DNA of 10,025 nt from an uncultured Acidimicrobiaceae bacterium (GCA_937894805.1 CALAYR010000163.1:1-10025); one strand, 5' to 3'; shown: positions 1-6,794, counted from the stretch's first letter. Notes: generated from the sequence alone by a model not told the origin. Translations and numbers: made by a program.

Positions 1-1
1 C

Positions 2-235
<234 letters not shown>

Positions 236-250
236 ATTACAGATGCACGT

Positions 251-280
251 CAAAGGGGCCAGCGCGAGCTGGCCCCTTTG
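251..280 (+). terminator. Hairpin terminator after the PII gene
   Basis: A perfect 13-bp inverted repeat, CAAAGGGGCCAGC / GCTGGCCCCTTTG, is separated by the four bases GCGA, a GNRA tetraloop. It begins 15 bases after the PII stop codon. No U-run follows the stem, so it is either an L-shaped or U-tract-less terminator of the kind proposed for actinomycetes, or an mRNA 3'-end stabiliser. Either role would separate PII from the importer operon that begins at 318. Confidence 0.8.
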
Positions 281-305
281 GACTGCAGGGACGGGAATTT
301 TGGTC

Positions 306-311
306 TAGGGT
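306..311 (+). promoter_or_regulatory. Possible -10 box (TAGGGT) for the polyamine importer operon
   Basis: TAGGGT fits the TAnnnT pattern and ends six bases before the GTG at 318. Transcription could therefore start at that GTG and give a leaderless mRNA. No good -35 lies at the normal distance; TTGGAC at 278-283 is too far upstream. The internal AGGG at 307-310, seven bases before the GTG, could equally act as a weak Shine-Dalgarno sequence. The promoter must lie between the hairpin ending at 280 and the start codon unless the hairpin leaks. The remaining bases of the 236-317 gap show nothing else. Confidence 0.35.
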
Positions 312-317
312 CTGAGA

Positions 318-1451
318 GTGAGCGTGTCCCAGTTGGTGACGTCGGTGCGGCTTGAACACATGGTCAAGACCTTTGGTGACGTGCGCGCCGTTGATGATGT
401 TTCGCTCGAAATCCACGACGGGGAGTTCCTCAGCCTGTTAGGCCCCTCGGGCTGTGGGAAAACGACCACGCTGCGCATGCTCGGAGGTTTCGAAGAGCCC
501 ACCAGCGGCACGATTTACTTCGGTGACGTCAACGTGACCGATCTGCCCCCCTACCGCCGTGACGTCAACACGGTCTTTCAGTCCTACGCCCTCTTTCCCC
601 ACCTCAGCGTGGCCGACAACATCGCCTTTGGCCTCCGCCGGAAGGGTATTTCCAAGGCCGCGGCGAGACTTCGCGTGGACGAGATGCTCTCCCTCGTGGA
701 CCTCGAGGGCCGGGGCGACCGCAAGCCCAACCAGCTCTCGGGTGGTCAGCAGCAACGAGTCGCCCTCGCTCGAGCCCTGGTGAACCAGCCCAAGCTCTTG
801 TTGCTGGATGAGCCCATGTCGGCCCTGGATGCCAAACTCCGCAAGACCATGCAGCTGGAACTCAAGCGAATCCAGAGCCAAGTCGGCATTACCTTCCTCT
901 ACGTCACCCACGACCAGGAAGAGGCCATGACGATGTCCGATCGGATCGTGGTGATGAACCGCGGCCGTATTGAGGGCCTCGGTTCACCCCGCGACGTCTA
1001 CGAACAGCCCACCACCGAGTTCGTCGCCACGTTCCTCGGGGCCTCCAATCTGCTGGCCGGCACCCTGGAGCCCGGTTCGGGCGACATTGCCATTACTACT
1101 CACGCCTACGGCACGTTCCGCAGCCCGGCCGAACGAACCCCCCAGGGTCTGACCGGCGCGGTCAAGGTCGGGGTCCGTCCCGAGAAGATCCAGATCCAAC
1201 CGCAGGGCGCAACCGTGAATTCTGCCGACAATTCCCTCACCGGCCGAGTCCTGGTCTCCACCTTTACCGGGGTCGGTAATCAGTACGTGGTGGCCGCCCC
1301 CCACGGCGAGGAATTTGTGGTCTACGCTCAGAACTCGGGCCAGACCTACGTTCCTCGGAGCGGTGAAGAAGTTCTCTTGACCTGGCCCGTAGAACACACC
1401 TTTGTAGTACAAGCAAGCGGAGACCCGTCTCCGGAAGGAGAACCATCATGA
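318..1451 (+). CDS. potA: Polyamine (spermidine/putrescine-type) ABC importer, ATP-binding subunit
   Basis: This is the ATPase that powers uptake by the importer encoded with the next three genes; it acts as a dimer on the cytoplasmic face. The 377 residues are normal for PotA. Motifs in order: Walker A GPSGCGKTT at 42-50, Q-loop Gln88, signature LSGGQ at 140-144, Walker B LLLLDE at 160-165, D-loop SALD at 168-171 and switch His198, all intact. Residues after about 240 form the TOBE-type regulatory region of this subfamily (around VGVRPEKIQI). The GTG at 318 is chosen because a later ATG at 360 would remove the first strand and the A-loop; GTG at 324 is also possible. The stop overlaps the potD ATG (ATGA at 1448-1451). 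Family membership is certain. Polyamine specificity rests on the similarity of the whole cassette and is less certain than the ATPase call. Confidence 0.93.
   Translation: MSVSQLVTSVRLEHMVKTFGDVRAVDDVSLEIHDGEFLSLLGPSGCGKTTTLRMLGGFEEPTSGTIYFGDVNVTDLPPYRRDVNTVFQSYALFPHLSVADNIAFGLRRKGISKAAARLRVDEMLSLVDLEGRGDRKPNQLSGGQQQRVALARALVNQPKLLLLDEPMSALDAKLRKTMQLELKRIQSQVGITFLYVTHDQEEAMTMSDRIVVMNRGRIEGLGSPRDVYEQPTTEFVATFLGASNLLAGTLEPGSGDIAITTHAYGTFRSPAERTPQGLTGAVKVGVRPEKIQIQPQGATVNSADNSLTGRVLVSTFTGVGNQYVVAAPHGEEFVVYAQNSGQTYVPRSGEEVLLTWPVEHTFVVQASGDPSPEGEPS
1418..1441 (+). promoter_or_regulatory. Two-state inverted repeat at the potD ribosome binding site
   Basis: Three short segments alternate: GGAGA at 1419-1423, TCTCC at 1428-1432 and GGAGA at 1437-1441. 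The first two can form a 6-bp hairpin with its flanking C/G (CGGAGA-CCCG-TCTCCG, 1418-1433), leaving the potD Shine-Dalgarno AAGGAG (1435-1440) free. The last two can form a 5-bp hairpin closed by a GGAA tetraloop (1428-1441), which would bury it. The AAGGAG lies seven bases before the potD ATG and is the strongest ribosome binding site in the operon. A regulatory role is inferred from the layout only. Confidence 0.4.
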
Positions 1452-2722
1452 GCGAATTTCCACAGAACATCGACCCCGCAATTTTGCGCGGCCTCTTGTC
1501 ACCCCGTATCAGTCGTCGCCATGTGCTCCAAGCCGGCGCCGTCGCGGGAGCGGCCTCCGTCCTCTTGCCCTCGGTGGCCGACGCGGCGACCGGTGACGCG
1601 AGCTGGTGGGCTAGCAGGTCCAAGACCGGTCAGCTGAACTTTGCCAACTGGCCGTACTACATCGATACCTACAACGGTCGCCACCCCAGCCTCGACAACC
1701 TCAAGACGACCAAGGGCATCACCACGACCTACAGCGAAGTGATCGAGGACAACCCAACCTTCTACCAGCAGATTCGCCCCAGCCTCCAGGCCGGCGACTC
1801 CATCGGGTACGACATCATCGTCATGACCGACAACGCGATTGGTCTGCGCTACCTGCTCAACGGTAACTACTTGGTGCCCCTCGATGACGCGGCCCTGGTC
1901 AACTTCAAGAAGAACGCCAGTGCGTCCGCCAAGGCCGTCTACGCCAACAGTGGCAAGCGCCTCATTCCGTGGGTGTCGGGTATGACCTCGTTGGCCTACA
2001 ACAGCTCCAAGGTCTCGACAAACACCAACTCCCTCAAGATGGCCTTTGACACGTCCTCATCGAACGTCGCCAAGCTCCGCAATCGCGTCGGCATGCTTAG
2101 TGACCCCATTGAGCTCGGCAACATGGCCCTCTTGGCCCTCGGCAAGAACCCCGCGACTTCGACGCCATCTGACTGGCAGCTCGCGGCCACCAAACTTCGC
2201 CAACAGCGTGACAGTGGTCTGGTGAAGGCCTACTACGGCAACGACATCATCAACGAACTGAAGCAGGGCAACCTCTGGGTCGGCCAGGTCTACTCCGGTG
2301 ACGTCTTCCAGGCTCGCATCGGTGGCAACAAGAACCTCAAGTTGATGAACCCCACTGAAGGCGTGTTGCTCTGGACCGACAACATGTGCATCCCGAAGGG
2401 TGCCGCGCACCCCCGCGACGCCATGATGGCCATCGACTACTTCTACGACACGTCGGTCGCGGCAGTGTTGGCTTACTACATCAACTACATCACGCCGGTG
2501 CCGGGCGCCAAGGCCAAGTTGACTGCTCCGACCAAGGGTTGGCAGGCCACGACAATGACCAACCTGAAGAAGGACATCGGGGTCGCGGCCAGTTTGATCA
2601 CGGCCGCACCAGAAGTCTTCCCCACGTCGGCCTACAAGCTGAAGAACTACTACGCCTTTAAGAACCAGGGCGAGATCGACACGTGGAACGAGAAGTTCGC
2701 TGGCATTCCTAACGGTTTGTGA
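1448..2722 (+). CDS. potD: Polyamine-type ABC importer, Tat-exported substrate-binding protein
   Basis: This is the extracytoplasmic protein that captures the substrate and delivers it to the two permeases. The 424-residue length is long for PotD because of an extended N-terminal region. Residues 1-22 are followed by a twin-arginine motif (SRRHVL, Arg23-Arg24), a hydrophobic stretch rich in Ala and Gly, and a likely cleavage site after ADA at 44-46. The mature part looks like the extracellular solute-binding fold of the spermidine/putrescine family: an early LNFANWPYYID strand, then SYDI-like GYDIIVMTDNAI near 118-129. There is no cysteine lipobox, so it is not an obvious lipoprotein. The ATG is fixed by AAGGAG at seven bases and by ATGA overlap with potA. 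Its stop overlaps the GTG of the first permease. The substrate could be another small cation or organic amine. Confidence 0.9.
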   Translation: MSEFPQNIDPAILRGLLSPRISRRHVLQAGAVAGAASVLLPSVADAATGDASWWASRSKTGQLNFANWPYYIDTYNGRHPSLDNLKTTKGITTTYSEVIEDNPTFYQQIRPSLQAGDSIGYDIIVMTDNAIGLRYLLNGNYLVPLDDAALVNFKKNASASAKAVYANSGKRLIPWVSGMTSLAYNSSKVSTNTNSLKMAFDTSSSNVAKLRNRVGMLSDPIELGNMALLALGKNPATSTPSDWQLAATKLRQQRDSGLVKAYYGNDIINELKQGNLWVGQVYSGDVFQARIGGNKNLKLMNPTEGVLLWTDNMCIPKGAAHPRDAMMAIDYFYDTSVAAVLAYYINYITPVPGAKAKLTAPTKGWQATTMTNLKKDIGVAASLITAAPEVFPTSAYKLKNYYAFKNQGEIDTWNEKFAGIPNGL

Positions 2723-3597
2723 GTCGACGTTCTTCGCAACGACGTGGCATTAGCCGGCTGGCCCCGTATCTGCTGGGGCTGCCGGCCTTTGTCTGGCTAG
2801 GTTTCTTCTTTCTCGTCCCGCTGGGACTGATGTTGGTCAAAACATTGCAGGAGTGCAACCCCGCGACTGGCGCCTGCGTCATGACGTGGCACTGGGCCTC
2901 GTTGAGCGACGCGTGGGCGAACTCGTCGACGATTATTTTCCGCAGCTTGACCTACGCGTTGATCGCGACCCTGATTGACCTGGTGCTGAGCTTTCCGATT
3001 GCCTACTGGATCGCCTTCTACGCCGGACGGAGGAAGAACTTCTTCCTCATCATGCTGCTGGTGCCCTTCTTCGTCTCCTTCGTTATCCGCACGGTGATCT
3101 GGAAGTTCCTCCTTTCCTCCGACGGCCTGGTGGTGCACACCCTCCAAGCGCTCCACTTGGTATCGGCCGACTACCAGATTCTCGGCACTACGGGTGCCGT
3201 TATCGCCGGACTCGCCTACAACTTCCTGCCCTTCACGGCCCTCCCGCTCTACGTCTCATTAGAACGTCTGAACCCCGCATTGCTGGAAGCCTCCCAGGAC
3301 CTCTACGCCGGTCGGATCACCACGTTCCGCAAAGTCGTGCTGCCACTCTGTGCCCCGGGAATTTTTGCGGCCTTCCTCTTGACGTTCATTCCGGCCTTTG
3401 GTGACTACATCAACCAGCAGGTCCTCGGAGGCTTCGCCAACACCATGGTCGGCACGGTGATTCAGAATCTCTTCCTCGTCAACAACGACTTCTCGGCCGG
3501 TTCGGCCCTCTCGGTGATTGTGATGGGTATCTCACTGGTGGGCATCGTGATCTACGGTCGTCTCTTGGGTTCTAAGTCGATTGGTGACTTCGTATGA
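2719..3597 (+). CDS. potB: Polyamine-type ABC importer, permease subunit 1
   Basis: One of two inner-membrane subunits that form the translocation path. The 292 residues contain about six hydrophobic segments, roughly at 14-42, 74-103, 107-132, 158-184, 213-238 and 263-283. The cytoplasmic EAA loop that contacts the ATPase is at about 190-214 (EASQDLYAG ... VVLPLCAPG). It starts with GTG inside the end of the binding-protein gene (GTGA, 2719-2722) without a strong ribosome binding site, so translation probably depends on coupling. Two cysteines, Cys46 and Cys53, lie in the first external loop and could form a disulphide; this is inference. Assignment as PotB rather than PotC rests on gene order and on the LVPF and FGDYIN regions. 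Confidence 0.9.
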   Translation: MSRRSSQRRGISRLAPYLLGLPAFVWLGFFFLVPLGLMLVKTLQECNPATGACVMTWHWASLSDAWANSSTIIFRSLTYALIATLIDLVLSFPIAYWIAFYAGRRKNFFLIMLLVPFFVSFVIRTVIWKFLLSSDGLVVHTLQALHLVSADYQILGTTGAVIAGLAYNFLPFTALPLYVSLERLNPALLEASQDLYAGRITTFRKVVLPLCAPGIFAAFLLTFIPAFGDYINQQVLGGFANTMVGTVIQNLFLVNNDFSAGSALSVIVMGISLVGIVIYGRLLGSKSIGDFV

Positions 3598-4400
3598 GCC
3601 GTAAGCGCGGCCGTTGGCTCGGCATCTACTCCTACCTGCTGTTGGGCTATCTGCTCGTGCCGATTATCGGCATGGTCTTCTTTAGCTTCAACGACGTTCT
3701 GGCCGGCCGGCCCCAGATCTCCTTTCAGTGGAACGGGGCCACGCTGCGTTGGTATCGCGAGCTGACTCAGGTGGTGGGCCTGCCCCAGTCCTTCTGGCTC
3801 TCGATTCGCCTCGCCGTGGCCTCGACAATTATTGCCACCATGATCGGCACGTTGCTGGCCCTGGCCCTGGTGCGTTACGAAGGCAAGAAATTCAAGGGCC
3901 GTCGCATTGTCGACCAGACGCTCTTCATGAACATCGCCGCCCCCGAGATCGTTATGGGTGCATCCCTGCTTGGCATGTTCGCCAGTTATCACATTGCGCG
4001 CGGTTTCACGACACTGCTCTTGAGCCACGCCGTCTTCTCCATTGCCTATGTCACCGTGACGGTGCGGGCCCGACTCCAAGGTTTTGATCGCCACCTCGAA
4101 GAGGCCTCCGGCGACCTCGGGGCCAAGCCACTCACGACGTTCCGCTTGGTCACGTTGCCGATGATTATGCCGGGCGTGTTGGCCGGGGCGATGATGGCCT
4201 TCGCGCTCTCGCTCGATGACTTTGTTGTTTCGAACTTTGTTTCGGGTACGACCTTGCCGTTCCCGGTCTGGGTCTACGGCGCGACGCGCATGGGCGTGCC
4301 GCCACAAGTCTTTGTCTTCGGAACGATTATTTTCTTGCTCGGGGCCGCCGGCGCCATTGGCAGCCTGGTGATGAGTCGCCGAGGAATGAAGCGTTCTTAA
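3594..4400 (+). CDS. potC: Polyamine-type ABC importer, permease subunit 2
   Basis: The second membrane subunit of the importer. It has 268 residues, close to the usual PotC length, with hydrophobic segments near 10-31, 68-93, 108-133, 139-156, 190-218 and 238-260. The EAA loop is at about 169-194 ([15 protein letters not shown] ... LPMIMPG), followed by the SLDDFV segment at 206-211 that is typical of PotC. It begins with ATG overlapping the previous stop (ATGA, 3594-3597), with a weak GGTGA upstream. It is the last gene of the operon. Its TAA is part of the TTAA at 4397-4400 that also provides the stop of the convergent gpmA, and no terminator hairpin is visible between them. Confidence 0.92.
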   Translation: MSRKRGRWLGIYSYLLLGYLLVPIIGMVFFSFNDVLAGRPQISFQWNGATLRWYRELTQVVGLPQSFWLSIRLAVASTIIATMIGTLLALALVRYEGKKFKGRRIVDQTLFMNIAAPEIVMGASLLGMFASYHIARGFTTLLLSHAVFSIAYVTVTVRARLQGFDRHLEEASGDLGAKPLTTFRLVTLPMIMPGVLAGAMMAFALSLDDFVVSNFVSGTTLPFPVWVYGATRMGVPPQVFVFGTIIFLLGAAGAIGSLVMSRRGMKRS

Positions 4401-5149
4401 CCGGCCTGGGCCGCAACGGCCGCTGCTGCTTTGGCGGCTGCTTCGGGGTCACCGAGGTAGCCGGCTTCACGAATTGAAAAGTCGTCGTTGAGCAGGTAAC
4501 GGTAGGGGATACCGGTCGGAATCTCGAGTTCGGCAATGTCTTCTTCCGAGATGCCTTCGAGAATCATGCGAACGGCGCGCAGGGAGTTGCCGTGCGCCAC
4601 AACCAACACGGCCCCACCGCTATTGGCTTGCAAGGTGCAGTCAGCCACGATGTTGTTCAAAAAGTAGGGAGTGACGCGCTCGACAACGTCGGCCAGGCAC
4701 TCCGTATTTGGGAGAAGCTCAACAGGAACGTCACGGTAGCGAGGGTCGTTGTTCGAAAGACGGGGATCACCGTCAGGCATGGGTGGTGGTGGCACGTCGT
4801 AACTACGGCGCCACAGCTTGAGCTGGTCCATGCCAAACTCCTCGGCCGTCTGCTTCTTGTCCTTGCCGGTGAGGTCGCCGTAGTGGCGCTCGTTGAGACG
4901 CCACGAGCGGTTAACCGGGAGCCAGGAGCGACCGGTGGCGTAGAGGGAGATCTCGGCGGTGCGGATGGCACGGGTCAGCAGGGAAGTGTGGAGCACGCGA
5001 AGGTCAACACCGGCTTCCTTGAGCAAGATGCCGGACTGGCGGGCCTCGGCCTCACCCTGAGTGGTCAGGTCAACGTCGTGCCAGCCGGTGAAGAGGTTGG
5101 CGACATTCCATTCCGATTGACCGTGGCGAAGAAGTATGAGTTCAGGCAT
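4397..5149 (-). CDS. gpmA: 2,3-bisphosphoglycerate-dependent phosphoglycerate mutase
   Basis: A cytoplasmic enzyme that interconverts 3- and 2-phosphoglycerate in glycolysis and gluconeogenesis through a phosphohistidine intermediate. It has 250 residues, the full family length. The catalytic histidine is His9 in [10 protein letters not shown], followed by [10 protein letters not shown] at 20-29, Arg60, Glu87 in LNERHYG (85-91) and the second catalytic His186 in AHGNSLR (185-191). IPTGIPYRY at 210-218 is also typical. The C-terminus is an alanine-rich tail. The ATG at 5149 places the RHG motif normally. No Shine-Dalgarno sequence is visible, but a TAnnnT box lies seven bases upstream, so a leaderless mRNA is possible. 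It is also in line with the abiE pair upstream, 51 bases away, and could receive read-through from it. Confidence 0.97.
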   Translation of the reverse strand: MPELILLRHGQSEWNVANLFTGWHDVDLTTQGEAEARQSGILLKEAGVDLRVLHTSLLTRAIRTAEISLYATGRSWLPVNRSWRLNERHYGDLTGKDKKQTAEEFGMDQLKLWRRSYDVPPPPMPDGDPRLSNNDPRYRDVPVELLPNTECLADVVERVTPYFLNNIVADCTLQANSGGAVLVVAHGNSLRAVRMILEGISEEDIAELEIPTGIPYRYLLNDDFSIREAGYLGDPEAAAKAAAAVAAQAG

Positions 5150-5156
5150 AGTCGTA

Positions 5157-5162
5157 AGCGTA
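5157..5162 (-). promoter_or_regulatory. Possible -10 box (TACGCT) for leaderless gpmA transcription
   Basis: On the minus strand TACGCT ends seven bases before the gpmA ATG and fits the TAnnnT pattern. The absence of a ribosome binding site agrees with a leaderless transcript. A perfect TTGACA occurs at 5170-5175 on the same strand but is only seven bases from this box, so the two cannot act as a normal -35/-10 pair. This is a weak prediction. Confidence 0.3.
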
Positions 5163-5200
5163 GTTTTCCTGTCAAGCCCTGGGTAGACAGGGAGGAGTAG

Positions 5201-6052
5201 TTAGGCAGAAACGTCCTTGACGAAGTCGTTGACCCATTCGATTGCTTCGGCCAAAGGTCGAACGGGGAGTCCGCGAGCAGCGTCGGCGTAGAGCTGGGGC
5301 CATGAGGCAAAGGCCGTAATCGTAGGTGGCCATACCCCTTGTCCCCGAAGCGCAAAGAGTCGTTTTCCAATTTCACTGAGTTGCGAGGAGTCAATGGTCG
5401 CATCTGCTGTTAGAAGTTGGATATCGATGAGATCGTGGGCCCTATCGTTGGTCCCGTCAGAATGCGGAGTACTGCAGGCATGGAGTTTCTGAACCAACTG
5501 GTGCTCAATGGAAATGAGGGCGATGGGCCTCGGTGTCGCGAGACCGACGATTTCAAAGAGTTTGCAGACTTCGTCAGCAATCTCGATAGAAGGCGTAAGG
5601 GTGCTGCCTACTTCGTCGCGAACCAATTCCACAACCACATTTTGAAAAGCACTCGATCTGTAGGTGAGTACAACTTTGATTGGCAGCACCCAGTAGTCGA
5701 ACGGAACATGGGTTGGATTCGCTCGCTTCATTCGCACGGCTCGACCCTGGAAGCCCTGCCACCCAGTGCTTAGATTCTCTTGGAGTTGTTCAAAATAGTC
5801 CTCTTCAGAAACGTTCAGACCCCTAGTGATATCAAGGTCCGCCGAAGCGCGCGACTCCCCGGGGCCACGGCGCATGCTGATGCCTCCACCTCCCTTAACT
5901 ACCCCTCCCGGCAGCATCTGGGCTACGACCACGCTTGCCATAAGTTGCAAGTGACGGCGGATCTGATAGTCACCAACGCCTAGTTGCGTGAGAAGCCGTT
6001 GTCGAATCGCATCTGCATGTCGTGGAGGGAGGTAATCACTGTGTGCGCTCAT
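5201..6052 (-). CDS. abiEii: AbiEii-family nucleotidyltransferase toxin (type IV toxin-antitoxin)
   Basis: Toxin partner of an AbiE system. Members belong to the DNA polymerase beta-type nucleotidyltransferase superfamily; characterised relatives stop growth or abort phage infection, and some modify tRNA 3' ends. The 283 residues show the expected motifs: KGGGG at 53-57 followed by the acidic pair Asp72-x-Asp74 in SADLDI (metal binding), then EHQLVQKLHA at 183-192 with Lys189, and DRAHDLIDI at 203-211 matching the RxxDLxD motif near the end of the catalytic core. The usual KGGT is KGGG here. It starts with ATG inside the last 17 bases of the antitoxin gene, with AGAAG a few bases upstream. 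The pair looks less GC-rich and less biased in codon use than gpmA or dnaK, consistent with acquisition. The family call is strong; whether it is active against phage is unknown. Confidence 0.88.
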   Translation of the reverse strand: MSAHSDYLPPRHADAIRQRLLTQLGVGDYQIRRHLQLMASVVVAQMLPGGVVKGGGGISMRRGPGESRASADLDITRGLNVSEEDYFEQLQENLSTGWQGFQGRAVRMKRANPTHVPFDYWVLPIKVVLTYRSSAFQNVVVELVRDEVGSTLTPSIEIADEVCKLFEIVGLATPRPIALISIEHQLVQKLHACSTPHSDGTNDRAHDLIDIQLLTADATIDSSQLSEIGKRLFALRGQGVWPPTITAFASWPQLYADAARGLPVRPLAEAIEWVNDFVKDVSA

Positions 6053-6593
6053 AGTGGTCTTCTCTCAATTCGATTTCCAGACGTCTCGCTTCACGCTCGT
6101 CAAGTAGTCCGTCATACACGGCCTTGGGCAGACAGTCGATAAGTCTCTCCTTCATCACGTATGGTGTCGCCTCTCGTATCGCGCGAGCAACAGGGGAGCA
6201 GGGGATGAGTTGAAAGATTTGGAGCTCTCCCTTTGGCTCGTTCGAAAATTGCGGGGTGATCCAGGCGGGCAGGACGGTACGAATACGCTTCGACGTTCCG
6301 ACGCGAATCGATCGAGGGTTCACCAGGGCTAGATCATGGAGCGCGAGAACGGCGTCACCGACAAGGTGCGCGTCACCACCCACCCGTAAGACTGCTTCGT
6401 AGGGCTGGTTGAACTTGGTGGGTGGTAACTCGTTGAATCGATAGAGGCCACGGGCGACATGTTGCAGACGGCCCCGAGCAGCAATTTTCGCCAGCTCGAT
6501 GGCTGGAATCCCCGCAGAAACTGCGTCTTGCGTAGTGAGGTATCCGTGTTGGCTAACGGCAATTTCCCACGCCCGCTCCCGGTAGGTGGCCAA
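6036..6593 (-). CDS. abiEi: AbiEi-family winged-helix antitoxin and repressor (type IV toxin-antitoxin)
   Basis: Antitoxin partner of the AbiE pair. In characterised systems AbiEi neutralises the toxin without forming a stable complex and represses its own promoter through an N-terminal winged helix. This protein has 185 residues. Residues about 5-53 fit that domain: a helix with HGYLTTQDAVSAGIP, a second helix to about 40, and the wing GRLQHVARGLYRF at 41-53, the hallmark of the family. Residues 60-185 form the C-terminal part with HLVGDAVLALHDLALVNP (76-93). The start is TTG at 6591-6593, supported by GAAGGG at 6602-6607 with an eight-base gap and by agreement of the N-terminus with the family. 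It overlaps the toxin gene by 17 bp, so the two are translationally coupled. Confidence 0.87.
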   Translation of the reverse strand: MATYRERAWEIAVSQHGYLTTQDAVSAGIPAIELAKIAARGRLQHVARGLYRFNELPPTKFNQPYEAVLRVGGDAHLVGDAVLALHDLALVNPRSIRVGTSKRIRTVLPAWITPQFSNEPKGELQIFQLIPCSPVARAIREATPYVMKERLIDCLPKAVYDGLLDEREARRLEIELREDHYERTQ

Positions 6594-6643
6594 GATGAAA
6601 TCCCTTCTGTGATTCGCCGGCGCGATTTTCTATGCCTTGATGT

Positions 6644-6673
6644 CATAACTTTACTGTTTTCAGTAAAGTTATG
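6644..6673 (-). promoter_or_regulatory. Perfect 13-bp inverted repeat, likely AbiEi operator
   Basis: CATAACTTTACTG (6644-6656) and CAGTAAAGTTATG (6661-6673) are exact inverted copies around TTTT. After one mismatch, two more base pairs match on the outer side. The repeat lies entirely within the abiE promoter, touching the -35 on one side and covering the -10 on the other, so a bound repressor would block RNA polymerase. AbiEi of other bacteria is known to bind inverted repeats in its own promoter. The link to this protein is inference. Confidence 0.65.
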
Positions 6674-6677
6674 TCAA
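6648..6677 (-). promoter_or_regulatory. abiE promoter
   Basis: Reading the minus strand, a perfect -35 TTGACA (6672-6677) is followed after 18 bases by TAAAGT (6648-6653), which matches four of six positions of the -10 consensus. Transcription would begin near 6640 and give a leader of about 47 bases before the TTG start of abiEi. It diverges from the dnaK promoter, with about 90 bases between the two -35 boxes. Confidence 0.6.
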
Positions 6678-6763
6678 CTAGCAGATCGGAATCGTTGGTA
6701 AACAAGGGGTATCTTCGCACTCTAGGGCCGAAAGTCATATATGTCACGTTTCTTACTAAAAAA

Positions 6764-6783
6764 CTTGACAAGAGGCTTATAAG
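6764..6783 (+). promoter_or_regulatory. Paired CTT...AAG palindromes over the dnaK -35, possible repressor site
   Basis: CTTGACAAG (6764-6772) and CTTATAAG (6776-6783) are each palindromic and lie three bases apart; the first covers the -35. The left half resembles half of the HAIR site (CTTGAGT) bound by HspR in actinomycetes at five of seven positions, but the right half does not match well and the spacing differs. It is either a degenerate HspR-type site or a chance product of AT-rich promoter DNA. Confidence 0.3.
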
Positions 6784-6794
6784 GTCTGGTATTC

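Noticed and set aside
3552..4307. 251-codon open frame opposite potC
   Set aside because: Highly charged, His/Arg/Gly-rich translation that mirrors the codon bias of the permease gene; not a plausible protein.
5170..5175. Perfect TTGACA on the minus strand upstream of gpmA
   Set aside because: A -10 at 16-18 bases would overlap the start codon, putting the transcript start inside the gene.
5177..5192. CCCTG/CAGGG inverted repeat between abiEii and gpmA as a terminator
   Set aside because: Only five base pairs with no T-run; too weak to call, although it could be a minor pause site.
4592..5200. Long open frame (202 codons) on the + strand opposite gpmA
   Set aside because: It is the antisense shadow of a gene with all catalytic motifs of phosphoglycerate mutase; its translation shows no recognisable domain.
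5417..5773. Open frame of 118 codons on the + strand opposite abiEii
   Set aside because: Antisense to the recognised nucleotidyltransferase, with no ribosome binding site or family likeness.
6688..6713. GGAAT as the -35 of a SigR/SigH-type stress promoter
   Set aside because: No GTT lies at the 17-19 base distance required for the -10.
6714..6722. TTCGCACTC, resembling the left half of a CIRCE element
   Set aside because: The expected right half GAGTGCTAA is absent at the required nine-base distance, so HrcA control is not supported.
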